Origin: Arenibacter arenosicollis
GTDB taxonomy: Bacteria; Bacteroidota; Bacteroidia; Flavobacteriales; Flavobacteriaceae
DNA: 64,000 bases
NCBI RefSeq assembly: GCF_014397245.1
Contig: NZ_JACLHY010000005.1
Coordinates: 124,001-188,000, forward strand
Reading direction: 5' to 3'
Shown here: positions 55,483 through 63,879 of the stretch, piece after piece
Layout: every line of letters begins with the position of its first letter
Position numbering within the stretch: position 1 is the first letter of the stretch
Notes under the pieces: generated by a model
What the model was told of the DNA's origin: nothing
Database searches by the model: none
The model's input: the letters and a program-made list of their open reading frames with translations, nothing else
Position numbers and translations under genes: made by a program

Positions 55483-56310
55483 TTATTTCTTACAACAAAA
55501 ACAATTCTTGGATTTATAAAGACCGCGCCTGTGTAAAAAATTTACAGCCCTTAAAGTATATAATTCGTTATTACTATAGCCGAAATTGCTAATACTTATA
55601 GAGGTTTCAAGTGATTGAACATAATGCCACCATTTGGACGGGACATAAAGGACATCTCCTGGTTCCAAAACAACACTCTTAAATTCGGCACCCAAGAAAT
55701 TTGGAAATTTTTCAGATGTAAAATTATTGATGTCCACTTGGCTTGCAACTGCTCCATTGATGTACTTATTACTTGGGTATAAATTTTTATTAAACTTGGT
55801 TGAAGAAAGTATGAACATTTTCTTGCCTTTTATCTGGGCATATAAATTTTTACCGGTATCATTATGAAATCCTGAGATAGTACCCTTGGGGCCTATCCAG
55901 GCTGTTACGTCATTTACAGCGGTGCATTTTTCAAAAATGGAAAAATCGGCATCCCCATTCAAACCTGGAAAATAATTGAAAATGTCCATAGTGGTCAAAT
56001 AATCATCCACAGTTTTTTCATTTAACTCGGCATCCTTCAACTTTAGGATATAATCTCTGAAGGTCGACTTTTTATAACGATTGTCTTCTTGAGTAAAATT
56101 TCCGGAAAGAAGGGAAATATCTTTGTCATCGTCAAGGGCTAATAAATAGTCTAAATCCCATTTTTTTGTGGCTCCCCAGTTTTTGGCAAAACCCTTAATT
56201 ACAACAGGTTTTTTATTGTTTATATAGTCGTTTTTTAAAGATTTATAGTCTATTGATTCCAAGGATTCAATAGGTGTGCTTTGATTTAAAATATCGTTTA
56301 AAATATTCAT
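55483..56310 (-). CDS. JmjC/cupin_8-type Fe(II)/2-oxoglutarate-dependent hydroxylase-like protein
   Basis: A 275-residue protein of the FIH-like cupin_8 family, which hydroxylates protein or peptide side chains (or small molecules). The iron triad is complete: His149 and Asp151 in GFHNDTG and His229 in PSKWWHYVQ. KGKKMFIL after the HxD strand supplies a Lys suited to 2-oxoglutarate binding; EPGDVLYVP precedes the last His. N-terminal KKPVVIKGFAKNW is the typical entry strand. It ends in an odd Cys-rich tail, NCFCCKK (Cys270, 272, 273). It is the only non-acyltransferase gene in the array, 202 bases after the copy at 56513. Target unknown. Confidence 0.85.
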   Translation of the reverse strand: MNILNDILNQSTPIESLESIDYKSLKNDYINNKKPVVIKGFAKNWGATKKWDLDYLLALDDDKDISLLSGNFTQEDNRYKKSTFRDYILKLKDAELNEKTVDDYLTTMDIFNYFPGLNGDADFSIFEKCTAVNDVTAWIGPKGTISGFHNDTGKNLYAQIKGKKMFILSSTKFNKNLYPSNKYINGAVASQVDINNFTSEKFPNFLGAEFKSVVLEPGDVLYVPSKWWHYVQSLETSISISNFGYSNNELYTLRAVNFLHRRGLYKSKNCFCCKK

Positions 56311-56512
56311 TTTCTAATTATTAGGATTTAGAACTATTTAAATTTAAGAATTCTAATGGAATATTAATTAAATAATCGATTAACTACTATTTGCTTAGCT
56401 GTCAAATAATTATAATGTAATCCAATGCATTTTTCCTTTCCAACGGTCAAATTTTAAGCTTTAGAATTATACCGATGTTTCTAAAAAATAAATGATTTTA
56501 TGTTATAAGAAA

Positions 56513-57721
56513 TTATTGTCTGCTAGCTTCGGTTGCTTGATAGTACAACCTTGAGCAAAGTTGGGGAGTCTGAATAATATAATCCTCATGTGGTTTAATT
56601 TCGTAAACGGTTATGGAATCGATAGGTAATTGTTGGGTAAATAAATAATCGTATAATTGCCTTAGAAGAAAGGAGTATTTTTTGTTTTTAAAGTCAATTT
56701 TATACTGAGCATAGTTTTCCAAATCAACAATTTCTAATAGTGTTGTATATGCTTTGGTCGCTCTCAATTCGGTATTTATTTCCTTTTCGGATATCTCCTG
56801 TGTTCCATTGAATAGCTTAATCAAGCTATGATACACCAAATGAATATTCTTGGATTGTAAATACACCTTGAGTTTTGCAATATATTCTTCCTTAAGCACC
56901 CCTATTGCCTGAGGTATGGATTTGGGTTGGAATATTAAATGTCGTTCCAAATAATATTCATTTGTACACCACTGTCTTTTATAATCCAGATCACCCATAC
57001 TCATATCAAAATGCTTGTAATTATTCTCAATACACCATTCAATTTGTTTGTACAACATGATATGTCCTAATCCAAATTTTGAATAATCAATGTCGAATCC
57101 GGGTATGGCATAAAATAAAACCTTGTCGTAATGATAGTTTAGCGAAATATTTATGGGTACACCATCATCGTAAATAACAAAGAGGGAGGCTTTTTTATCT
57201 CTGATTAAAGGAAGAAATAGATTGTAAAAACGCTCCCATTCGTTAATTCTTTCATTTTCTTCCTTGAGTTCATCAAACCTTCTTAGGATAAACTTATATA
57301 AGTTATTCATTAAAGAATCATATTGTTCTTGACTTATTTCGCCATAATAAACATGATAAGTTATGTTGAAGCAAAGTTCTAAGCGCCTTATGTTGCTTTT
57401 GACTGCAGTTCTTAGCCTAGGTCTTAAATTATTTCTTAAATAATTTGATATATCTGAATATCCTGTTAAATCAGCAATGAACCCTTGTGCTATTTGAAAT
57501 GTTTTGGATTTGTAATCTGGTTTAAGGGTAAGATTAAGATAATCCGGTACGTTGTTTAAGTAAAACCACCCATTCACATCCGAGTTAGTAAGGGAATGAC
57601 TATTATTGGGTCTAATCATCTCACTATTGTCACAGGAATAATAAACATCATCTACAACTGGTGGAAATTTTCCTCTCTCAAAAAGGTCAAAATAAAAGTC
57701 TAAGGAATTATAGCTTGCCAT
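56513..57721 (-). CDS. GNAT acyltransferase of CelD/BcsL type, array copy 2
   Basis: A 402-residue array member. Core blocks: ASLFVIYDDGVPINISL, GFDIDYSKFGLGHIMLYKQ, DMSMGDLDYKRQW. The N-terminal part includes VPDYLNLTLK and RRLELCFNITYHVYYGEIS. The C-terminal module is present but more diverged (LYDYLFTQQLPIDSITVYEI, YIIQT) and is followed by a tail ending ATEASRQ that other copies lack. The Ser of ISSYD is replaced (IPGFD), so its binding pocket may differ. It lies 19 bases after copy 3 and 202 bases before the hydroxylase gene. Confidence 0.78.
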   Translation of the reverse strand: MASYNSLDFYFDLFERGKFPPVVDDVYYSCDNSEMIRPNNSHSLTNSDVNGWFYLNNVPDYLNLTLKPDYKSKTFQIAQGFIADLTGYSDISNYLRNNLRPRLRTAVKSNIRRLELCFNITYHVYYGEISQEQYDSLMNNLYKFILRRFDELKEENERINEWERFYNLFLPLIRDKKASLFVIYDDGVPINISLNYHYDKVLFYAIPGFDIDYSKFGLGHIMLYKQIEWCIENNYKHFDMSMGDLDYKRQWCTNEYYLERHLIFQPKSIPQAIGVLKEEYIAKLKVYLQSKNIHLVYHSLIKLFNGTQEISEKEINTELRATKAYTTLLEIVDLENYAQYKIDFKNKKYSFLLRQLYDYLFTQQLPIDSITVYEIKPHEDYIIQTPQLCSRLYYQATEASRQ

Positions 57722-57740
57722 AAATGAAATTGTAAATATT

Positions 57741-58895
57741 TTAGTTTTGCTCTGAAATTTTTACACTTGTTTTATTGCCTTTAATGATATAGGCCTGTTC
57801 GCGTTCCAAATTAAAAACGTTAACTTGTGATAAATGTTCCGTATTGGTATAAAGGAAGTCGTAAACATATTTTTTTAGAAACGCATTAGCCTCAAGGTGA
57901 ATATCTATAATTGGGAGGTTGTCTATGGAAGGTTCGGTATTTAACGTTTCTACATTATATTCCAAGGCCTTGGTAGTCAAACCCGATTCAGTAGTCAACT
58001 TACCTTTAAGGTTCTTATAAATTAAATCTATATTTTTCGATTTTAGATATAATTTAAGTTGGTTTATATACTCTTCCTTTAAGCTCCATAATCTGCCATA
58101 AACAGAATCTTTTTTATATATAATATGATGCTCGAAATTATATATTTGATTGCTCCAACGACGTTTGTAATCTAAATCTCCTCTGCCCATTTCAAATACT
58201 TTGTAATCATTTGCCAAGCACCATTCTATTTGTTTATAAATTTCAACGTGGCCAAGTCCGAATTTGGAATAGTCAATATCATAGGAAGATATAGAACTAA
58301 AAAGAATACTTCTGAAATGATAATTTATGGAAATCTCTATCGGTTTTAAACCATCGTATATTACAAATAAGGACGCCCTTTTTTTATGAATCAAAGCATC
58401 GATGGTTTTGCGGGTATGTTCCCATTTGGCCTCACTTTCATTTGGTATTTGAAGTTGATTGAACCTCTTTAGCATCATGTCATATAGTGAATCCATTAAA
58501 AAATTATAGGTATCCTTGTTAATTTGGCCATAGTACATTTTGTAGTCTATGTCAAAACAGGACTCAAGTCGGTTTACATACCTATTGATAGTTTTGGCAT
58601 TGGATCGGAATTGACTTTTGACATAACTTGCAATATCGGAAACATCATCCAATCTAGCAGAATAGCCTTTTACCTGATATAATTTCTTTGAATAAAAAAG
58701 AGATTCAACAGCTAAAGGGAACAGTAAATAGTCGGGAACAAATTTAATGGAGTAAAAAGAGAAAAAGCTTTTGCTGGTGATTTGGGATTCTGCCATTTTG
58801 TTTTTCTGAACAAATTCCACTCCCGCATAGATTTCTGGAATGCCATTTTCTTTTTCGAACAAATCTACAAATAAGTCGATTTCTTTTCTCCTCAT
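57741..58895 (-). CDS. GNAT acyltransferase of CelD/BcsL type, array copy 3
   Basis: A 384-residue array member, closest to copy 1. Core blocks: ASLFVIYDGLKPIEISI, SISSYDIDYSKFGLGHVEIYKQ, EMGRGDLDYKRRWSNQ. EMGRGD is the best match in the array to the LRGDExYK signature of CelD-type enzymes. N-terminal block VPDYLLFPL and NRLESCFDIDYKMYYG; C-terminal module VYDFLYTNTEHLSQVNVF and YIIKG. The start ATG is five bases after the stop of copy 4, so these are co-translated. Confidence 0.78.
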   Translation of the reverse strand: MRRKEIDLFVDLFEKENGIPEIYAGVEFVQKNKMAESQITSKSFFSFYSIKFVPDYLLFPLAVESLFYSKKLYQVKGYSARLDDVSDIASYVKSQFRSNAKTINRYVNRLESCFDIDYKMYYGQINKDTYNFLMDSLYDMMLKRFNQLQIPNESEAKWEHTRKTIDALIHKKRASLFVIYDGLKPIEISINYHFRSILFSSISSYDIDYSKFGLGHVEIYKQIEWCLANDYKVFEMGRGDLDYKRRWSNQIYNFEHHIIYKKDSVYGRLWSLKEEYINQLKLYLKSKNIDLIYKNLKGKLTTESGLTTKALEYNVETLNTEPSIDNLPIIDIHLEANAFLKKYVYDFLYTNTEHLSQVNVFNLEREQAYIIKGNKTSVKISEQN

Positions 58896-58900
58896 GAATG

Positions 58901-60130
58901 TTATTTACTATTTAAAGTTCGGCCATTAAGGACAACCTCAATATTATTGGTTTTTCCGGCAAAAATAAAAGTATTAGGGGTCTTCTTGCGTTCTAATATT
59001 TTAACCGTATTTATTGATTCGTGGCTCATATATAAAAAATCGTATAGAACTTTCTTGATATAATTATATTTATAATCGTCCAAAGCTATTTCATTCAATT
59101 CATTAGAAGGGGGGATTTCGCCACTGGGAATAGGCCTAGAAATAGTTTGTTGGTCAATTTCGTTCTCATTTAAATCCGATTTATAAAATTTTCTCTTTTG
59201 ATTATGGTAAAACTCATCAAATTTCCATTTTTTAAATAGTCGAAATAAAGTATAGAAGTATTTGGTGGACATTGCTTTATAATTGGCATAACATACCGAA
59301 GGAAATGAAGTAGCGTCGTAAATAAAATGAATTTGATATTCGTAGATTTTATTAATCCATTTTTGCTTATAATAGTAATATCCTTTAAGGAGATCTACTG
59401 TTTCAAATTTGTTATTAATACACCATTCTATTAGTTTTACCATATCTATTGAGCCAATACTAAATGCAGCATAATTGATATCATAACTGCTGATGCTGGA
59501 ATAAACGATTTTGTCAAAAATTAAGTTGACACTGATATCAATAGGTTTGTTATCACTGTAGATTATAAATATTGAAGCCTTTTTGTCATTAATTAAAGGG
59601 AATATTGACTTTTGATATTTTTCCCAATTTTGAAGTTCATAATTTTCTTCTTTTTTTTGGGTAAAACGTTTTTCAAGCATACCTTTTAATTCGCTAAAAA
59701 TAAAAGTAAATTCCGCTTCTGAAATTTCCCCATAGTGCATTTTATAGGAGATGTTAAAACAATTTTCCAATCTATTTTGGTAACGTCTTAACTTAGATCT
59801 ACTCGCTTTTCCAAAGTTTTCGGACAAGTAATCGTTAAGGTTGTTATACGCTTTTAAATCAATTGAATACCCCTGATAGGTACTTACTTTTTTTATTTTT
59901 AGACCCTCTTGTTCATATGGTATTTCTACTTCCAAATAATCTGGAATATCTTTTATGATAATCGTTTTATTATTAAAGTAGTTTTCATTTCCAATACTCT
60001 TGTGGTAAATAATCTTTTCAGAAAATAAATTACGTACCGAAACATAATAAGGCGCCAAATCTCTCTTGGCCAAGAAGAGCTCAAAAAAATGCTGATGTTC
60101 TATTTTATTAGAGGGTTTTGAGGCATTCAT
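58901..60130 (-). CDS. GNAT acyltransferase of CelD/BcsL type, array copy 4
   Basis: A 409-residue array member. Core blocks: ASIFIIYSDNKPIDISV, SISSYDINYAAFSIGSIDM, DLLKGYYYYKQKW. The usual KFGLGH loop is changed to AAFSIGS and the acidic pair before YK is replaced by Tyr residues, so substrate handling probably differs from copies 1-3. N-terminal IPDYLEVEI and NRLENCFNISYKMHYGEIS; C-terminal module LYDFLYMSHESINTVKIL and FIFAG. It starts 15 bases after copy 5. Confidence 0.78.
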   Translation of the reverse strand: MNASKPSNKIEHQHFFELFLAKRDLAPYYVSVRNLFSEKIIYHKSIGNENYFNNKTIIIKDIPDYLEVEIPYEQEGLKIKKVSTYQGYSIDLKAYNNLNDYLSENFGKASRSKLRRYQNRLENCFNISYKMHYGEISEAEFTFIFSELKGMLEKRFTQKKEENYELQNWEKYQKSIFPLINDKKASIFIIYSDNKPIDISVNLIFDKIVYSSISSYDINYAAFSIGSIDMVKLIEWCINNKFETVDLLKGYYYYKQKWINKIYEYQIHFIYDATSFPSVCYANYKAMSTKYFYTLFRLFKKWKFDEFYHNQKRKFYKSDLNENEIDQQTISRPIPSGEIPPSNELNEIALDDYKYNYIKKVLYDFLYMSHESINTVKILERKKTPNTFIFAGKTNNIEVVLNGRTLNSK

Positions 60131-60145
60131 CTTGATGGCATTTAA

Positions 60146-61336
60146 TTAGTTTACTATAATTTTTTGAATATTTTTCAAACCTTTTATTAAATAAGTATTC
60201 GGAGAATTCAATATGCTAAACACGGTTATATGATCAATATATTCCTGATTTTGATATAAAAAATTGTTTATGTACATTTTAACATGAGCTATTTTAGGAT
60301 CGGAGATCTCAATCTTCTCAACCTCAGAGGAGATGGGTAGCTTTGGATTGTTATCTAAGGTTACTTTATACTCAATGTTTATTTTTTTTGAATATTTGGT
60401 AAGTCTTCTAAACTTCGAAATAATTTGCCCTTTTAAGATGTGCAAATTCCATTTCTTCAATATATTCACCAATTGGTATATTGTCTTAATTTTTAATATA
60501 AGCACTTTCGCCTTTAAGTGTGGTATAATGAAGGATGAATTATATAATACGTGTTTTTCAAAGTAGTATTCTGTATCTGTCCATTGTGATTTATATTCGT
60601 ACTCCCCTTTTAAGAGATCAAACACGGTAAAATTGTTATCATAGCACCATTTAAGTTGAACAATAATGTCCGTAAAACCTATATAAAATTTTCCGTAATC
60701 AATATCATAGGCGCGTATATACCCAAATATGGTTTTTCCATGGATAGGGTTAAAGCTAATACTGATTGGTTTATCTCCGTCGTAAATGACAAATAAACAG
60801 GCTTCCTTTTTTAAAATTAACGGGTAGGCGATCTCGCGGTATACCTTCCATCTCACCAAGTCATCATTTACGGCCTGTTTTTGGTCAAACCTACGATTAA
60901 TTAATTCAAGAAATTGATTGAACAGGCTCTCATATTCATCAATGTCTATTTCTCCATAATAGGATTTGTAGGTAATATTGAAACAATGCTCAAGACGTTT
61001 CTGATATGTTCTAAATTTGGATCTCCTGCTGCTGCTAAATGTTTTTAATAGATAATCGCTATCGTCCTTATAGTTTTTCAGGTTGATTAAGCTTCCTTTA
61101 AAAGTATCTATTTTTTTTAAATGCCAACATGAACCCTTGCTTAATTCGGTGTTTAGGTACCCAGGAACATCACTTATAAGTAGAATATTTTTAGGGTCGG
61201 ATATAGTAGAAGACCCATTTAGGAACTCAACTTGACCAGAAAGTATATTTGTAATTCTGGAATAGAAATAATTTAAGTCCCTATTCTCCAAAAAAACAGT
61301 TAAGAAGTTTAGATTGGTCTTTTTATAATTATTCAT
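60146..61336 (-). CDS. GNAT acyltransferase of CelD/BcsL type, array copy 5
   Basis: A 396-residue array member. Core blocks: ACLFVIYDGDKPISISF, IRAYDIDYGKFYIGFTDI, DLLKGEYEYKSQW. The loop reads FYIGF in place of FGLGH. N-terminal VPGYLNTEL and KRLEHCFNITYKSYYGEID. C-terminal module INNFLYQNQEYIDHITVF and YLIKG. A basic, Ile/Lys-rich stretch (~275-310) links core and C-terminal module. It begins 64 bases after the stop of copy 6. Cytoplasmic; substrate unknown. Confidence 0.78.
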   Translation of the reverse strand: MNNYKKTNLNFLTVFLENRDLNYFYSRITNILSGQVEFLNGSSTISDPKNILLISDVPGYLNTELSKGSCWHLKKIDTFKGSLINLKNYKDDSDYLLKTFSSSRRSKFRTYQKRLEHCFNITYKSYYGEIDIDEYESLFNQFLELINRRFDQKQAVNDDLVRWKVYREIAYPLILKKEACLFVIYDGDKPISISFNPIHGKTIFGYIRAYDIDYGKFYIGFTDIIVQLKWCYDNNFTVFDLLKGEYEYKSQWTDTEYYFEKHVLYNSSFIIPHLKAKVLILKIKTIYQLVNILKKWNLHILKGQIISKFRRLTKYSKKINIEYKVTLDNNPKLPISSEVEKIEISDPKIAHVKMYINNFLYQNQEYIDHITVFSILNSPNTYLIKGLKNIQKIIVN

Positions 61337-61400
61337 TACCCTATCGAGTTCTATAATATAATTTTATAATTGCGTAAAATGCTCAAATCCGTGTTGGATG

Positions 61401-62405
61401 TTAGGATTCATGCCAATTGAAATTGGATAATTGTTTAACCCGTCTTTTGAACAAAAATTTGTCCATCTGAAATCTCTTGCCAATTATATCCTTATCCCTT
61501 AGGTATTGTCTTAATCGTAATTCGTTTAATAATATGAGGGCTTTTATCCTTGTAAATAAAGATTGAGAGTTATAAAACAAATGATGTTCATAATTGTAAA
61601 TATGATTACACCATTTTAATTTATAATCTGTTTGTCCCATGGCCAAGTCAAAAATGGAAAAATCATTTTTTTTACACCATTCAATATGCTTCAACATACT
61701 GATATCCCCCATGTTGTAATTGGAATAGTCTATATCATAAGTTTGAATATAACTGAATACGATATCTTTTAAATGAAAATTTAAGGTCAGTGTAATAGGC
61801 TTTTTCCCGTCATAAATAACAAATAAGGATGCCCTTTTTTCCAGGATCATGGGATAGACCAAATCGTAATAATATTTCCAATGCAACAAGTTGTTATTGT
61901 ACATTTTTTTTTCCAGAAACCTTTTTTCCAGCATGTCATAAAATTCAGATAAAAGAAAATCGTAATGCTCTTTAGTAATATCGCCGTAATGAAAGGTATA
62001 GGAAATATTATTGCTCCCCTCTAATTTTCGCTGTTTCGCAAATAAATTCTTTATATTTCTTTTGCTCAGCTGTTGCGCAAGATAGGCTTTGCTGTCATCG
62101 ATATCTTTTAAATACACTAAATATCCTTGGTATTGGCGAACCATTTTACTTTTAAACCCTTGCTCTTCAGGTTCTATGAGCAAAGCCAAATAATCAGGTA
62201 CATTAGACATGGTATATATGCCATTATTTTCTATTGAGCTTAACTCGGTTCTAGTCAATGATATTTCGTTATTGCATAGTCTGTTCTCCATGTTTTCTGA
62301 ATAGAATCTGGGTATACGGTTTTCGATGAAAATGTGGTATAAGAACCCCAATTTAGAAATTACATTTTTTTTTTGTTTTGATTTTGGTCCAATTTTGGTA
62401 TCCAT
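61401..62405 (-). CDS. GNAT acyltransferase of CelD/BcsL type, array copy 6, lacking the C-terminal module
   Basis: A 334-residue member from ATG 62405, preceded by an A-rich leader typical of this organism; an ATG at 62432 and a GTG at 62456 are alternatives in frame. Core blocks: ASLFVIYDGKKPITLTL, IQTYDIDYSNYNMGDISM, DLAMGQTDYKLKW. In the N-terminal block the conserved CF is changed (KLEGSNNISYTFHYGDIT). It stops soon after the core, at FNWHES, so the ~55-residue module (DFLYxN...VxVF...YxIKG) of the other six is missing. No matching sequence remains in the 64 bases after its stop, so the loss is not a simple late stop codon. Confidence 0.75.
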   Translation of the reverse strand: MDTKIGPKSKQKKNVISKLGFLYHIFIENRIPRFYSENMENRLCNNEISLTRTELSSIENNGIYTMSNVPDYLALLIEPEEQGFKSKMVRQYQGYLVYLKDIDDSKAYLAQQLSKRNIKNLFAKQRKLEGSNNISYTFHYGDITKEHYDFLLSEFYDMLEKRFLEKKMYNNNLLHWKYYYDLVYPMILEKRASLFVIYDGKKPITLTLNFHLKDIVFSYIQTYDIDYSNYNMGDISMLKHIEWCKKNDFSIFDLAMGQTDYKLKWCNHIYNYEHHLFYNSQSLFTRIKALILLNELRLRQYLRDKDIIGKRFQMDKFLFKRRVKQLSNFNWHES

Positions 62406-62621
62406 TTTATTTAGTTTTTGACCATTTCCCATCCAGATATTCCTTTTAGAAAACACCCCAGGTTTTAAGGGTTTAAGAAAGGCTTAGAATAGAACGTTGC
62501 TTATGTGGGTAAAGTTGTGATATTTCCTTGTTATATTTATATAGAAATAATTAAGGCGTTACTTTCTCGAAAGAATAAAAGCGAAAATTATAGAAGGAAT
62601 CATATAAACCATTATTATGTT

Positions 62622-63869
62622 TTAACGTTCAAGTTGCACTTTTGTTGTGACATCCCTACCTTGAAATATATAGGTTTTTTCACTATTTAGTATCTTATAA
62701 ACCCTTATGTTACTGATGGATTCATTATTGATATATAAATATTCGAACAAAGCTTTTTTTAGATAGTCGTTTCGTGACTCCAATATGGAGATTTCCTTTA
62801 ATTGAAATTCGGTATAAGGCTTTGATAATTCTTGCAAGTTAAATCCTAAAGGAATATTCTTTTTAATGGATCTATTCTTTACTAAAAAATAAAATTCATG
62901 AAACCTTTCATTGAGTTTCTTATCACGTAAAAATTGTTTTGCTATAAAGTATTTTTTAATGGTAAAAGCAATGGCCTTGGGAAGTAAGGCTTTTTTGTTA
63001 TAAATAAGGTGGTAGTCAAATTTATATTCCAGATTACACCATCTTTTTTTGTAATCAAAATATCCTTTCGAAAAATCCAGTTTGTCAAATTTGTTTTCCA
63101 AACACCATTCTATCAATTTCAAGATATTTACGGAACCTAAACTAAATTTTGAGTAATCTATATCAAAAACAGTAATGGCATCTATTAAGGTGTTGTTATG
63201 TATATAATTCAGGGTTACCGCAATAATTTGATCCCCGTTGTAGGTCACAAATAAGGCGGCATTATTCTCCAAAATCATGGGGTAGGTTACCTCCTTATAA
63301 AAGGTCCACTCCTTTGGGTCCAAATTATTATTGGTTGTTTCCTTTTGTAAAAATCTTTTCCGTAATAAGTTCTCAAATTGATCAAAAATGGTATTGTACT
63401 CCCTTTCGCTAATCTGCCCATAGAACATCTTGTATTTAATATTGAAACAAGATTCTAATTTTTTTTTAAATTTATTTAGCTTGTACCTACTGCTTTTGCT
63501 AAAGGTTTCGACCATAAAATTGTTCAGATCTGTGAAAAGTTTCAAGTCAATTAAAAAACCAGGGTACTGGGTAATTCTAGCTATTGTAAATTTTCGGTTT
63601 GGTAAACCATGATTTATTGTAAAATAATCGGGGACATCATAAATAAGCAGAACCTTATTTTTTATAACGCCAGTTATTTCTTCCGTTTCCAAAGTATATG
63701 TTATCCCCTTGGTCAAATTTCTACCAACATTAATATAAATGGGAAAAAGTGGATACTTATAAAAGGAGGTTCCATTCAAAAAAGAAAAGGAAATTTCATG
63801 GCCTTTTAAATGGAAATGTTTAAGCCACGTATTGGTATACGTTTTCGAAGAAAACGGACTACTATTCAT
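62622..63869 (-). CDS. GNAT acyltransferase of CelD/BcsL type, array copy 7 (first complete in window)
   Basis: A 415-residue member. ATG 63869 (MNSSPF) is preferred: it lies 10 bases after the stop of the upstream frame and gives an N-terminus of the same length as the other copies; a GTG at 63938 would overlap that frame. Core blocks: AALFVTYNGDQIIAVTL, ITVFDIDYSKFSLGSVNI, DFSKGYFDYKKRW. N-terminal VPDYFTINH and KKLESCFNIKYKMFYGQIS. C-terminal module LFEYLYINNESISNIRVYKI and YIFQG. 216 bases separate its stop from the start of copy 6. Confidence 0.77.
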   Translation of the reverse strand: MNSSPFSSKTYTNTWLKHFHLKGHEISFSFLNGTSFYKYPLFPIYINVGRNLTKGITYTLETEEITGVIKNKVLLIYDVPDYFTINHGLPNRKFTIARITQYPGFLIDLKLFTDLNNFMVETFSKSSRYKLNKFKKKLESCFNIKYKMFYGQISEREYNTIFDQFENLLRKRFLQKETTNNNLDPKEWTFYKEVTYPMILENNAALFVTYNGDQIIAVTLNYIHNNTLIDAITVFDIDYSKFSLGSVNILKLIEWCLENKFDKLDFSKGYFDYKKRWCNLEYKFDYHLIYNKKALLPKAIAFTIKKYFIAKQFLRDKKLNERFHEFYFLVKNRSIKKNIPLGFNLQELSKPYTEFQLKEISILESRNDYLKKALFEYLYINNESISNIRVYKILNSEKTYIFQGRDVTTKVQLER

Positions 63870-63879
63870 ATTATTATAT

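Larger units (their letters stand above)
53999..63869 (-). repeat. Tandem array of seven paralogous GNAT-type acyltransferase genes
   Basis: Seven genes of one family (copies at 53999, 56513, 57741, 58901, 60146, 61401 and 62622) lie head to tail, broken only by one cupin_8 gene. Shared landmarks: VPDYL near residue 60-80, a Lys/Arg-rich helix with RLExCFxIxYK, YGEI, SLFVIYDG, SYDxDYSKF, IEWC and DYKxxW. Copies at 53999 and 57741 are the closest pair (both ISSYD, KFGLGH, EIYKQ, EMG, DYKRRWSN). The divergence indicates old duplications and probably different substrates. Confidence 0.9.

Noticed and set aside
62457-62621. 17-codon hydrophobic frame between array copies 7 and 6
   Set aside because: Too short and purely hydrophobic; more likely spacer sequence.
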